A stretch of 64,000 nucleotides of DNA, taken from positions 6,223,001 through 6,287,000 of the forward strand of contig NZ_CP054698.1 in assembly GCF_014023275.1 (NCBI RefSeq), given 5' to 3'. The translations under genes were made by a program, and so were the position numbers. Below, piece after piece: positions 56,004-64,000 of the stretch; the stretch's first letter is position 1, and the number at the start of each line of letters is the position of its first letter. Below the pieces are notes generated by a model. The model did no database searches, had not been told where the DNA came from, and was given only the letters and a program-made list of their open reading frames with translations. The stretch is from Nostoc edaphicum CCNP1411 (GTDB lineage Bacteria; Cyanobacteriota; Cyanobacteriia; Cyanobacteriales; Nostocaceae).

Positions 56004-56762
56004 ATGGTGCAAGCATCTATTCTGCCGAATCTGGGGGCAATTGATCCGAGCCTAATTTTACTCGATGAAAAGCTGCCTGGTGGTGCGTATTGGCATTACG
56101 TGATCAAACGGGGAAATATCTTGCGTGTGACTGATTTGGAGGGATCTCAAGGTGTTTCGATGATTTGCTACAACGCGGATAGCCCAATTGAGCGGCTGAA
56201 TGTGGCAGATACCGCCAAGATTCAATTCAACGCCTTCCTCAAAAAGGGGATGGTAATTTACTCTGATATGGGGCGCATTCTATTCTCCATCACAGAGGAT
56301 ACCTCCGGTCATCACGATCTAATCTGTGGTTGCAGCAATACTGCCAGCAACACTGCAAAATATGGCGAAGGGTCTTACAACAAATATGGCGAAAGCGACT
56401 ATAACAACTCCCGGAACAATTTTCTCAAAGCCTTGGGCAAGCGTGGTTTAACTCGCAAAGACTTAATGCCTAACCTGAATTTATTTAGCCGAGTGGCAGT
56501 GCATCCGAATGGTGATTTGGAATATGTCGCAGGCGATGAGAAACCGGGCAGTTTTATTGATTTGCGGGCGGAAATGAATGTGTTGGTGATTATTTCTAAC
56601 TGTCCCCATGTACTGCATCCCGATACAGTATATAAGCCTCAGCCAATTCAGCTTACCGTTTGGAAATCTTCTGCACCAGCACCCGATGATCTGTGCCGCA
56701 CTGCAAATGAAGAGGTGATTCGTGGTTTTATTAACACTGATGCTTTATTTGCTCAGGAGTAG
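56004..56762 (+). CDS. DUF1989 protein, carboxyguanidine deiminase subunit (urea carboxylase-associated protein 1 type)
   Basis: 252 residues with an AGGAGG site upstream. The domain has LRVTDLEGSQGVSMICYNADS, HHDLICGCSNTASNTAKYG, NLNLFSRVAVHPNGDL and DLRAEMNVLVIISNCPH, where His and Cys residues are likely metal ligands. Together with its paralogue at 56898 it would hydrolyse carboxyguanidine to allophanate, the published role of such pairs (CgdAB). Which is subunit A or B is not asserted. It is the first gene after the guanidine-I riboswitch. Confidence 0.88.
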   Translation: MVQASILPNLGAIDPSLILLDEKLPGGAYWHYVIKRGNILRVTDLEGSQGVSMICYNADSPIERLNVADTAKIQFNAFLKKGMVIYSDMGRILFSITEDTSGHHDLICGCSNTASNTAKYGEGSYNKYGESDYNNSRNNFLKALGKRGLTRKDLMPNLNLFSRVAVHPNGDLEYVAGDEKPGSFIDLRAEMNVLVIISNCPHVLHPDTVYKPQPIQLTVWKSSAPAPDDLCRTANEEVIRGFINTDALFAQE

Positions 56763-56897
56763 TTTGTAGGTTATAGCATTTTGGATTTTAGATTTTGGAT
56801 TGGGAATTGCCTTTTGTGTCTGTGTTCTGTAAATCCATCCATCGCATTCTTTTTTGAAATCTGTTTCTTTGCATCTGAAAAATAGAAGAGGAGTCAC

Positions 56898-57545
56898 ATG
56901 ATGGTCGCAACATTACCTATTGAACTCGATCCAGCAAAAGCAATTTATGATGAAGAGTTGTCTGCCCGTCAGCCCTGGTCTAGGATTATCAAAAAAGGGC
57001 AAATTTTGCGGATTATCGATCTACTAGGCAATCAAGCTGTTGATACATTGTTTTACAACGCTGATGATACCTCAGAACGATATAGCGCTCCTGATACCAT
57101 TGTCCGTCAAGGCAACATTTTCATCACTACAGGCACTCAGTTGATTTCCAACGAAGGAAACGTGATGATGACCGTCATCCATGATCAGTGTGGCAAACAC
57201 GATACGTTGGGTGGGGCGTGTAGTATGGAAAGCAACTCAGTGCGCTATGGGCTGCACAAGAAGCATTTACACGCTTGTGTCGAGAATTACTTGCTGGAAC
57301 TGAGCAAGTATGAAATGAACAAACGCGATCTCGTTAGCAATGTGAACTTCTACATGAATGTTCCCGTTAGCGAAGACGGCACATTGGAAATTGTCGATGG
57401 TATTTCAGAAGCCGGGAAGATTATCGATTTACGGGCAGAGATGGATGTGATGGTGTTGATTTCTAACTGTCCGCAAATCAACAACCCGTGCAATGCTTAC
57501 AATCCCACACCAATCAGGTTGATTGTTTGGGACGCAGTTTTGTAG
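56898..57545 (+). CDS. DUF1989 protein, second carboxyguanidine deiminase subunit (urea carboxylase-associated protein 2 type)
   Basis: 215 residues with AGAGGAG upstream of ATG 56898. Paralogous to the preceding gene: LRIIDLLGNQAVDTLFYNADD, KHDTLGGACSMESNSVRYG, NVNFYMNVPVSEDGTL and DLRAEMDVMVLISNCPQ. The two differ in the metal-site surroundings (CGCSNT against GACSME), consistent with a heteromer in which the subunits are not equivalent. The 135-bp gap from the previous gene is AT-rich. Confidence 0.88.
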   Translation: MMVATLPIELDPAKAIYDEELSARQPWSRIIKKGQILRIIDLLGNQAVDTLFYNADDTSERYSAPDTIVRQGNIFITTGTQLISNEGNVMMTVIHDQCGKHDTLGGACSMESNSVRYGLHKKHLHACVENYLLELSKYEMNKRDLVSNVNFYMNVPVSEDGTLEIVDGISEAGKIIDLRAEMDVMVLISNCPQINNPCNAYNPTPIRLIVWDAVL

Positions 57546-57621
57546 GATGCATTAACCTGCGGCGTAACGTACCCGACAAAACTTAATTACGAATTACGAA
57601 TTACGAATTATCTTAGCGCTC

Positions 57622-60600
57622 ATGTTCAACAAAGTTTTGATTGCCAATCGGGGTGAAATTGCTTGCCGGATTATTCGCACCCTCGATCGCATCGGTATTG
57701 CCTCGGTTGCAGTCTATTCCCAAGCTGATGCCCACGCTGCCCATGTTGCAGCCGCTGGGGAAGCTGTCTGTGTTGGAGATGCGGCCGCCGCGCAAAGTTA
57801 TCTGCGGATTGAGGCGATTTTGGCAGCAGCACAGGCGACTGGTGCTGAGGCGATTCATCCCGGTTATGGCTTTTTAAGCGAGAATGTCGCCTTTGCCGAA
57901 GCTTGCGCGGAAGCAGGAATTGTGTTTATTGGGCCCACACCCGAACAACTGCGGCAATTTGGACTGAAACATGAAGCAAGAGCGATCGCACAAACGGCTG
58001 GAGTGCCACTTGTCCCCGGTAGTTTGTTGCTAGACAATTTGCAGGAAGTCAAACAGGCAGCGGCAGAAATTGGCTATCCTGTGATGATCAAAAGTACGGC
58101 CGGGGGTGGTGGCATTGGAATGCAGTTGTGCCGGAGTGAAGACACTGTGGCAGATTTGTTGGAAAATGTGCAGCGCTTGAGTCGGAATAACTTTAGTCAG
58201 AGTGGAGTATTTTTAGAAAAATACATCGAACGGGCGCGACACATTGAAGTGCAAATCTTTGGTGATGGACAAGGGAACGTAGTTGCCCTTGGTGAACGCG
58301 ATTGTTCAACACAACGGCGCAATCAAAAAGTGATTGAAGAAGCTCCGGCACCGAATATTAGTAATACTCTTCGACAGCGCTTGTATGACTCTGCCGTTAA
58401 ACTCTGTCAGGGGATTCGCTATCAATCGGCTGGTACGGTTGAGTTTATCTACGATGTGGATAGCCAACAGTTTTACTTCTTAGAGGTAAATACCCGCTTA
58501 CAGGTGGAACATGGCGTCACAGAAGCTATTACAGGTGTGGATTTAGTCGAGTGGATGGTGCGTCAAGCTCAGGGCGAGTCGCTGGGGTTGGCATCATACC
58601 AATATCAACCGCAAGGACATGCGATTCAGGTGCGGGTTTATGCCGAAGATCCGCATAAAAATTTTCAGCCGAGTTCGGGTGAGTTAACTCAAGTGCAGTT
58701 TGCGGATGGCATTCGTTGCGATACCTGGATTGCCACTGGCACAAAAGTTTCGCCGTTTTACGATCCATTGTTGGCGAAGATAATTGTGCATGGAGAATCA
58801 AGAGCAGATGCGATCGCAATTCTCCAAACTTCCCTGGCTCAATCTCGCATCGATGGCATTGAAACTAACCTGGAATACTTACGCCAAATTATTACTGATT
58901 CGACGTTTATTCAGGGCAACATTACCACGAAATTTACCAATAGCTTTACCTATCGCCCGAATACAATTGATGTGCTAGTTCCAGGCACGATGACCACTAT
59001 TCAAGATTATCCGGGACGGGTGGGCTACTGGAATGTTGGTGTGCCGCCTTCTGGGCCAATGGATTCTTTGGCGTTTCGGTTGGGCAACCAGATTTTAGGC
59101 AATCCAGAATCGGCCGCTGGGTTGGAGTGTACCTTATCTGGCCCCGCTTTGCGATTCAATAGCGATACGGTGATTTGCCTCACGGGAGCGCAGATGAAAG
59201 CTACCTTAGATAAACAGCCAATTCCCTATTGGAAGGCAGTTTTGGTAAAAGCCGGAAGTACTCTACGGTTAGGCAGCATTCAGGGCAATGGTTTCCGCAC
59301 ATATATTAATGTACAAGGTGGGTTTGATGTACCCGATTATTTAGGCAGTAAAGCAACCTTTACTCTGGGCCGATTTGGTGGACATGGCGGCAGAGAGTTA
59401 CAGGTGGGCGATGTCCTCAAATTGCATCCCTCCACATCTCAAGAACCGCAATCTATTGCTCCCGAATTGATTCCCACCTACTCAAATCATTGGGAAATTG
59501 GAGTTTTGTATGGCCCTCATGGTGCGCCGGATTTCTTTACGAATGAAGACATCGAGATTTTTTTCAGTACTCATTGGGAAGTGCATTACAACTCGGCGCG
59601 AACCGGAATTCGGTTGATTGGGCCAAAACCGACTTGGGCGCGACAAGATGGTGGTGAAGCGGGGTTACATCCTTCCAATATTCACGATAATGCTTATGCC
59701 GTTGGGACAGTCGATTTCACCGGAGATATGCCGATTATCCTGGGTTTGGATGGGCCGAGTTTGGGCGGTTTTGTCTGTCCTGCTGCGATCGCCCAAGCAG
59801 AACTCTGGAAAATCGGGCAACTCAAACCGGGGAATACAATTCAATTCCGTCGCCTCACTTTTAACCAAGCATTGCATCAAGAATTGCAGTCGGATCGGCA
59901 AATTCAATTAGGGACTGGGGATTGGGGACTAGGGACTGGGTATCAGGAAGATAGGTCTGTGGATTCAGATCCCAACCAAATCATAAAAGAATTTCCTGCT
60001 CAATCCCCAATTCTGGCAGAAATTCCCGCAACCGATGACCAAATTGCCGTCATCTACCGTCAAGCGAGTGATAAATACTTGTTGATTGAATACGGAGATT
60101 TGGTGCTGGATTTGAAGTTGCGTTTTCGGGTGCATGAGTTAATGGTTTATTTGCAAACCAACCCCATTGATGGGATTTTGGAATTAACGCCGGGAATGCG
60201 ATCGCTACAAATTCACTACGATAGCCGTGTCATTTCCCAATCAAATTTAGTTACCGCATTACAAAATATCGAATCTCATCTCCCGGATATTTCAAATTTA
60301 GAAGTGCCAACCCGGATTCTACATCTACCGTTGTCCTGGGATGATGAATCTACTCAACTAGCCATTGAAAAATATATGCAATCGGTGCGAAAAGATGCAC
60401 CGTGGTGTCCTAGCAATATTGAATTTATTCGGCGGATTAATGGACTGGGAAGCATTGCAGAAGTCAAAGAAATTCTCTTTAATGCCAGTTACTTGGTGAT
60501 GGGCTTGGGTGATGTTTATCTCGGTGCGCCAGTAGCAGTCCCCCTCGATCCCCGTCATCGTCTCGTCACCACAAAATACAATCCCGCCCGGACTTGGACT

Positions 60601-61266
60601 CCTGAAAATGCAGTCGGCATCGGTGGTGCATATCTCTGCGTTTATGGTATGGAGGGGCCGGGTGGTTATCAGTTTGTCGGACGCACTGTGCAGATGTGGA
60701 ATCGCTACAAACAAACCGCAGATTTTCAAGATGGCAAACCCTGGCTGTTGCGATTCTTCGATCAAATTCGATTTTATCCAGTTTCTCACGAGGAGTTAAT
60801 GCGCCACCGAGAGGATTTTATTGAAGGTAAATTCAAACTCAAGATTGAAGAAACCACATTTAAATTCGGTGATTATCAACAGTTTTTACAAGAAATTGCC
60901 CAAGAGGCAACGATATGCCAAACCCGCCAGCGAATTGCCTTTCGAGAAGAACGCGATCGCTGGACAGCCACAGCCGAGGAAGAAAGCACCCTCGTCGCAG
61001 CCGATATTCCACCAGCAATTGCAACAACTATTCCTGATGATTGCTATGCCCTAAGCGCCCCAACGACGGCAAACGTTTGGCAGGTGTTAATCAAACCAGG
61101 CGATCGCATTACGGAAGACACGGGTGTAATTGTGTTGGAAGCAATGAAACAGGAAATGACTCTGTTACCGGACGATCCCGGAACGGTGGTAGAAGTCCTC
61201 TGTGAACCAGGGCAACTCGTCACAGCCGGACAGATATTAGCGATCGTCCGAGGAGAAGGATTATGA
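57622..61266 (+). CDS. Biotin-dependent urea/guanidine carboxylase
   Basis: 1214 residues. Residues 1-450 are biotin carboxylase (IANRGEIACRIIRTLDRIG, HPGYGFLSEN, GGGGIGMQ, EVNTRLQVEHGVTE). About 450-760 is the KipA-like carboxyltransferase part (VPGTMTTIQDYPGRVGYWN, GPMDSLAFRLGN). After a variable linker, 800-1100 is KipI-like (RINGLGSIAEVKEIL, LGAPVAVPLDPRHRLVTTKYNP). The C-terminal biotinyl domain has VLEAMKQEM with Lys1176. The riboswitch and DUF1989 neighbours point to guanidine as substrate. A repeat-derived segment lies in the linker. Its last four bases overlap the next gene. Confidence 0.92.
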   Translation: MFNKVLIANRGEIACRIIRTLDRIGIASVAVYSQADAHAAHVAAAGEAVCVGDAAAAQSYLRIEAILAAAQATGAEAIHPGYGFLSENVAFAEACAEAGIVFIGPTPEQLRQFGLKHEARAIAQTAGVPLVPGSLLLDNLQEVKQAAAEIGYPVMIKSTAGGGGIGMQLCRSEDTVADLLENVQRLSRNNFSQSGVFLEKYIERARHIEVQIFGDGQGNVVALGERDCSTQRRNQKVIEEAPAPNISNTLRQRLYDSAVKLCQGIRYQSAGTVEFIYDVDSQQFYFLEVNTRLQVEHGVTEAITGVDLVEWMVRQAQGESLGLASYQYQPQGHAIQVRVYAEDPHKNFQPSSGELTQVQFADGIRCDTWIATGTKVSPFYDPLLAKIIVHGESRADAIAILQTSLAQSRIDGIETNLEYLRQIITDSTFIQGNITTKFTNSFTYRPNTIDVLVPGTMTTIQDYPGRVGYWNVGVPPSGPMDSLAFRLGNQILGNPESAAGLECTLSGPALRFNSDTVICLTGAQMKATLDKQPIPYWKAVLVKAGSTLRLGSIQGNGFRTYINVQGGFDVPDYLGSKATFTLGRFGGHGGRELQVGDVLKLHPSTSQEPQSIAPELIPTYSNHWEIGVLYGPHGAPDFFTNEDIEIFFSTHWEVHYNSARTGIRLIGPKPTWARQDGGEAGLHPSNIHDNAYAVGTVDFTGDMPIILGLDGPSLGGFVCPAAIAQAELWKIGQLKPGNTIQFRRLTFNQALHQELQSDRQIQLGTGDWGLGTGYQEDRSVDSDPNQIIKEFPAQSPILAEIPATDDQIAVIYRQASDKYLLIEYGDLVLDLKLRFRVHELMVYLQTNPIDGILELTPGMRSLQIHYDSRVISQSNLVTALQNIESHLPDISNLEVPTRILHLPLSWDDESTQLAIEKYMQSVRKDAPWCPSNIEFIRRINGLGSIAEVKEILFNASYLVMGLGDVYLGAPVAVPLDPRHRLVTTKYNPARTWTPENAVGIGGAYLCVYGMEGPGGYQFVGRTVQMWNRYKQTADFQDGKPWLLRFFDQIRFYPVSHEELMRHREDFIEGKFKLKIEETTFKFGDYQQFLQEIAQEATICQTRQRIAFREERDRWTATAEEESTLVAADIPPAIATTIPDDCYALSAPTTANVWQVLIKPGDRITEDTGVIVLEAMKQEMTLLPDDPGTVVEVLCEPGQLVTAGQILAIVRGEGL
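59909..59942 (+). repeat. In-frame STRR segment inside the carboxylase gene
   Basis: TAGGGACTGGGGATTGGGGA then CTAGGGACTGGG is the intergenic heptamer-type repeat of this genome, here read as LGTGDWGLGTG in the linker between the KipA-like and KipI-like parts. It keeps the frame. Confidence 0.75.
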
Positions 61267-62648
61267 CAGACTTGTTCAGCCTGGATATTGCATCGCTGCT
61301 TACAGCTTATCGAACGGCTCAATTGCAACCAACAGATGTCATTGAGTCAGTTTATCGCCGGATTGCCGCACGGGGAAACGATGCCGTCTGGATTCATCTA
61401 TTACCACAAGCAAAAGCGATCGCTCAAGCTCAATTCCTCGCTGGCAGGAATCTCGATGATTTGCCTCTTTACGGCATCCCTTTCGCTGTGAAAGATAATA
61501 TAGATGTGGCAAAAATACCTACAACCGCCGCCTGTCCAGCCTACAGCTACATCCCAGACAAAACGGCAACAGTAGTTGATCGCTTACTCCAAGCTGGGGC
61601 AATTTTGATTGGCAAAACCAATCTCGATCAGTTTGCCACAGGGTTAGTCGGAGTGCGATCGCCATTCGGTGCATGTAGCAGTGTTTTCCATGACGATTAT
61701 ATTTCCGGTGGCTCTAGTTCTGGTTCCGCCGTGGCAGTCGCAGCGGGGCTGGTGAGTTTTTCACTAGGCACTGATACAGCTGGTTCTGGACGAGTCCCTG
61801 CGGCATTTAACAACATTGTCGGACTCAAGCCTACCAGAGGTGTATTAAGTACATCCGGGGTTGTGCCTGCCTGTCGTTCCCTCGATTGCGTTTCCATTTT
61901 TACATTGAATTGCCAAGATGCTGCGATCGTCTGGCAAGTCGCCAGTGGCTTTGATGCCACCGATAGTTATTCTCGCCAAATTCCAGCACAAACCGCAGCA
62001 ATTCCATCATCATTTTCCTTTGGAGTACCCAAGGCTGATCAATTGAAATTCTTCGGTGATGCAGCCGCAGCAGATTTGTATGAACAAGGATTACAGCGGT
62101 TAAAGGCGATCGGCGGGAATCTTGTGGAAATTGATTTTCAGCCTTTCCAGCAAGCTGCTGATTTGCTCTACTCTGGTGCCTGGGTGGCAGAAAGACTTGC
62201 TGCTATTCAACCGTTCTTTGAAACTCAAGCTGATGCCATGCATCCCGTTGTCCGCCAAATCATTAGCAATGGTTTACGCTACACGGCGGTGGATACTTTC
62301 AAAGGTTTCTATGCTCTTGAAGCCCTGAAGCAAGAAGCTGCACAGCAGTGGCAAAAAGTCAATATTTTGGCGTTGCCTACTACGGGCACTATCTACACCA
62401 AAGCAGAAGTAGAAGCTGATGCGATCGCTCTCAACACCAACCTGGGCTATTACACCAATTTCGTTAACTTGATGGACTTGTGTGCGATCGCCCTTCCTGC
62501 TGGCTTTCGTGCCAATGGTTTGCCCGCTGGCATTACCTTAATTGGACAAGGGTTTCAAGACGCGGCACTGTGTCAATTGGGTGCCCGCTATCACCATCAG
62601 ATGGGCGGTATTTATGGCAAAACAACTTCTGTGAGGATTTCCCCATGA
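61263..62648 (+). CDS. atzF: Allophanate hydrolase, amidase domain (split form)
   Basis: 461 residues of the amidase-signature family. The catalytic triad is seen in AVKDNIDVAKIPTT (Lys), GGSSSGSAVAVAAG (cis-Ser) and TDTAGSGRVPAAFN (nucleophile Ser). It hydrolyses allophanate to ammonia and CO2, the last step after the deiminase. Full-length enzymes carry a C-terminal domain of ~130 residues; here that domain is a separate gene. The start overlaps the carboxylase stop (ATGA), and the stop overlaps the next start (ATGA), giving tight coupling. Confidence 0.92.
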   Translation: MTDLFSLDIASLLTAYRTAQLQPTDVIESVYRRIAARGNDAVWIHLLPQAKAIAQAQFLAGRNLDDLPLYGIPFAVKDNIDVAKIPTTAACPAYSYIPDKTATVVDRLLQAGAILIGKTNLDQFATGLVGVRSPFGACSSVFHDDYISGGSSSGSAVAVAAGLVSFSLGTDTAGSGRVPAAFNNIVGLKPTRGVLSTSGVVPACRSLDCVSIFTLNCQDAAIVWQVASGFDATDSYSRQIPAQTAAIPSSFSFGVPKADQLKFFGDAAAADLYEQGLQRLKAIGGNLVEIDFQPFQQAADLLYSGAWVAERLAAIQPFFETQADAMHPVVRQIISNGLRYTAVDTFKGFYALEALKQEAAQQWQKVNILALPTTGTIYTKAEVEADAIALNTNLGYYTNFVNLMDLCAIALPAGFRANGLPAGITLIGQGFQDAALCQLGARYHHQMGGIYGKTTSVRISP

Positions 62649-63049
62649 CAATATCCACTAATACGATTACTCTTGCTGTTGTTGGCGCTCATCTGTGCGG
62701 GCAACCCTTGAACTATCAGCTGCAAGAGCGCCATGCCACCTTAGTAAAAACCTGCAAAACCGCTCCCACCTATCGCTTCTACGCCCTTGCCAATACCCAA
62801 CCTGCCAAACCTGGATTAGTGAAAGTTCTCGATGGTTCTGGGGTAGGCATTGAAGTAGAACTTTGGCGCCTGAGTGCAGAAGGCTTTGGTACTTTTGTCG
62901 CCGCAGTACCGCCACCCCTAGTAATTGGCACTTTAGACTTGGAAGATGGTTCCTCAGTCAAGGGATTTTTGTGTGAACCATATATCATTCCCGATGCACA
63001 GGACATTTCCCAGTATGGCGGTTGGCGCAATTATCTTGCTGTACTGTGA
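62645..63049 (+). CDS. Allophanate hydrolase C-terminal domain as a separate protein
   Basis: 134 residues from the ATG in the ATGA overlap with the amidase gene. It reads as the AtzF C-terminal domain, with VVGAHLCGQPLNYQL, TYRFYALANTQPAKPGLVKV, GIEVELWRLSAEGFGTFVAAVP and SVKGFLCEPYII, a gamma-glutamylcyclotransferase-like fold. In fused enzymes this part handles the product of the amidase reaction. As a separate chain it would have to associate with the amidase protein. Confidence 0.85.
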   Translation: MTISTNTITLAVVGAHLCGQPLNYQLQERHATLVKTCKTAPTYRFYALANTQPAKPGLVKVLDGSGVGIEVELWRLSAEGFGTFVAAVPPPLVIGTLDLEDGSSVKGFLCEPYIIPDAQDISQYGGWRNYLAVL

Positions 63050-63543
63050 CAAATTAACAAGAGAGGCAGGGGGCAGAAGGCAGTATTTACTACATTTTTT
63101 AGTTTTACAATTACGTATACACAGAATAATAAGAAGTGTCCGTGATGCTTATCAGTAAAGGGAGATAGACACCAGATTGCTATCAACTACTTATTCAAAT
63201 TTTTGGCATTTTGGCACAATAGTAGATAGTATTTAGGATATTGTATTGAACGTAGCTAAATTTCGTAATTTTCGTAACAGTTGTTCACTGAGCAACTTGA
63301 CTACAAGTGCTTGCTTTTATTTATTGTTCATCATGTACAGAAATTCTCAACTAGTGAGAAATTTGCAGCAAAAATAAGATCAACACAATAAAAAAACAAT
63401 CTTCCTGGCTAATCTTCTAAAATAGGCTTCAAATTTGTCTACACATTCGTTTTAAAAGAAATAAAATAATAATAATGGCTTTGAAAGTAATCCTAATTGC
63501 AAATAAATTAAAAATTATTTGAAATACAGTCATCAACTTTATT
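63050..63543. other. AT-rich intergenic region
   Basis: About 490 bp with no gene. There is one GGCAGGGGGCAGAAGGCAG repeat unit near 63065. Otherwise AT-rich, with a short inverted pair TTCTCAACTAGTGAGAA at 63342-63358. The shared ~80-bp polysaccharide element was looked for here and not found. Confidence 0.7.
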
Positions 63544-64000
63544 ATGGAACATATTTCTCAACTAACAGCCGAAATCAGAGACAAAGCTGCATACCCAGAT
63601 ATCCTAGTCATATCCCGGTTATTTCTGCCGAAAGAAGCTGTAATTGGGGAATATATCTACAATCGCTGTCTCCAAGATCCAGAGCGAGTTATTGTGCTGG
63701 CGGCTAGTTGCTCAGGAGACAAAGTATTTGATGAAGGTCAACAATTTCCTGTATATCGTTGGTCTTATCCTAGATACTGGCATAGTGGCTGTGTGGGAAA
63801 TATCCTAAAGCCTTTCCTCAATATAGTTTGCTCATTTGTCCTAGCAATTAAACTCTATTTTCGCTATCACTACCGTTATATAGAGTGGGGCCACGGCTAT
63901 GATTTTCCTTCACTGTTGCTATTGAGCTATTTTTTACCTATTCGCTTTTTTATCTATCTGCACGGCAATGATTTTCTTTGTACTTTACACAATCCCGTGC
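63544..64000 (+). CDS. Glycosyltransferase N-terminal part (open at right edge)
   Basis: ATG 63544 opens a frame with no stop to the window end (152 codons). It starts MEHISQLTAEIRDKAAYPDI, then LVISRLFLPKEAVIGEYIYN, VIVLAASC, FPVYRWSYPRYW and FFIYLHGNDF. The beta-alpha pattern and the HGNDF motif fit the N-terminal domain of a GT4-type GT-B glycosyltransferase. The donor-binding domain lies beyond the window, so the family is provisional. It may start another polysaccharide gene group. Confidence 0.75.
   Translation, partial: MEHISQLTAEIRDKAAYPDILVISRLFLPKEAVIGEYIYNRCLQDPERVIVLAASCSGDKVFDEGQQFPVYRWSYPRYWHSGCVGNILKPFLNIVCSFVLAIKLYFRYHYRYIEWGHGYDFPSLLLLSYFLPIRFFIYLHGNDFLCTLHNPV

Overview
The window is chromosomal DNA from a filamentous, Nostoc-like cyanobacterium. 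This rests on frequent HIP1-type GCGATCGC octamers, heptanucleotide STRR tracts (GGGAATG/CCCAATG, AGTAAGA and others), many short terminal-inverted-repeat elements, and cyanobacterial gene types (BON protein, IlvH, ThiC behind a TPP riboswitch, a 662-residue PrcA-type protease). No tRNA, rRNA, CRISPR array or intact insertion sequence was recognised.

Layout. 1-2.6 kb holds ordinary genes: a protein tail, an alpha/beta hydrolase, a BON protein and ilvH. 3.8-17.7 kb is the first half of an extracellular polysaccharide locus: FlaA1/CapD-type dehydratase, GINT1-like protein, FemAB-like acyltransferase, MurJ/Wzx-like flippase, two GT4 glycosyltransferases, Wzy-like polymerase, AsnB and a DUF4091 lipoprotein. 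18.2-22.8 kb is a compact five-gene signalling module: coiled-coil protein, OmpA-family membrane protein, Ras/Rab-like GTPase, PAS-like small protein and histidine kinase. 23.3-32.8 kb is the second half of the polysaccharide locus: nucleotide-sugar dehydrogenase and epimerase, GT4, initiating phosphoglycosyl transferase, FemAB-like protein, DegT aminotransferase, Wzc-type tyrosine kinase and a Calx-beta protein. Both halves are preceded by the same ~80-bp upstream element (2981-3060 and 23051-23129), centred on an interrupted palindrome, which suggests joint control.

32.8-48.9 kb is mixed: SnoaL-like protein, a DUF6745 pair, STAS protein, pseudouridine synthase, phosphodiester glycosidase, RTX protein, D-lactate dehydrogenase type enzyme, thiC, a PrcA-like protease with a stand-alone prodomain-like neighbour, amidohydrolase, isochorismatase-type hydrolase and cupin. 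49.1-55.5 kb is a phosphonate cluster: PEP mutase fused to a PntC-like nucleotidyltransferase, phosphonopyruvate decarboxylase, 2-aminoethylphosphonate transaminase, a second nucleotidyltransferase and a CDP-alcohol phosphatidyltransferase. Together these fit synthesis of an activated aminoethylphosphonate head group and its attachment to a lipid or glycan. 55.7-63.0 kb is a guanidine-utilisation operon: guanidine-I (ykkC) riboswitch with a visible terminator switch, two DUF1989 carboxyguanidine-deiminase-type proteins, a urea/guanidine carboxylase, and allophanate hydrolase split into two overlapping genes. The window ends inside a glycosyltransferase gene.

The intergenic DNA is full of small non-autonomous elements. 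Two families can be defined from their own boundaries: one with 20-bp CTACGG... ends and 11-bp target duplications, and one with CAATACRGTTC ends and 10-bp duplications. A copy of the second has broken a small membrane-protein gene at 34.6 kb.
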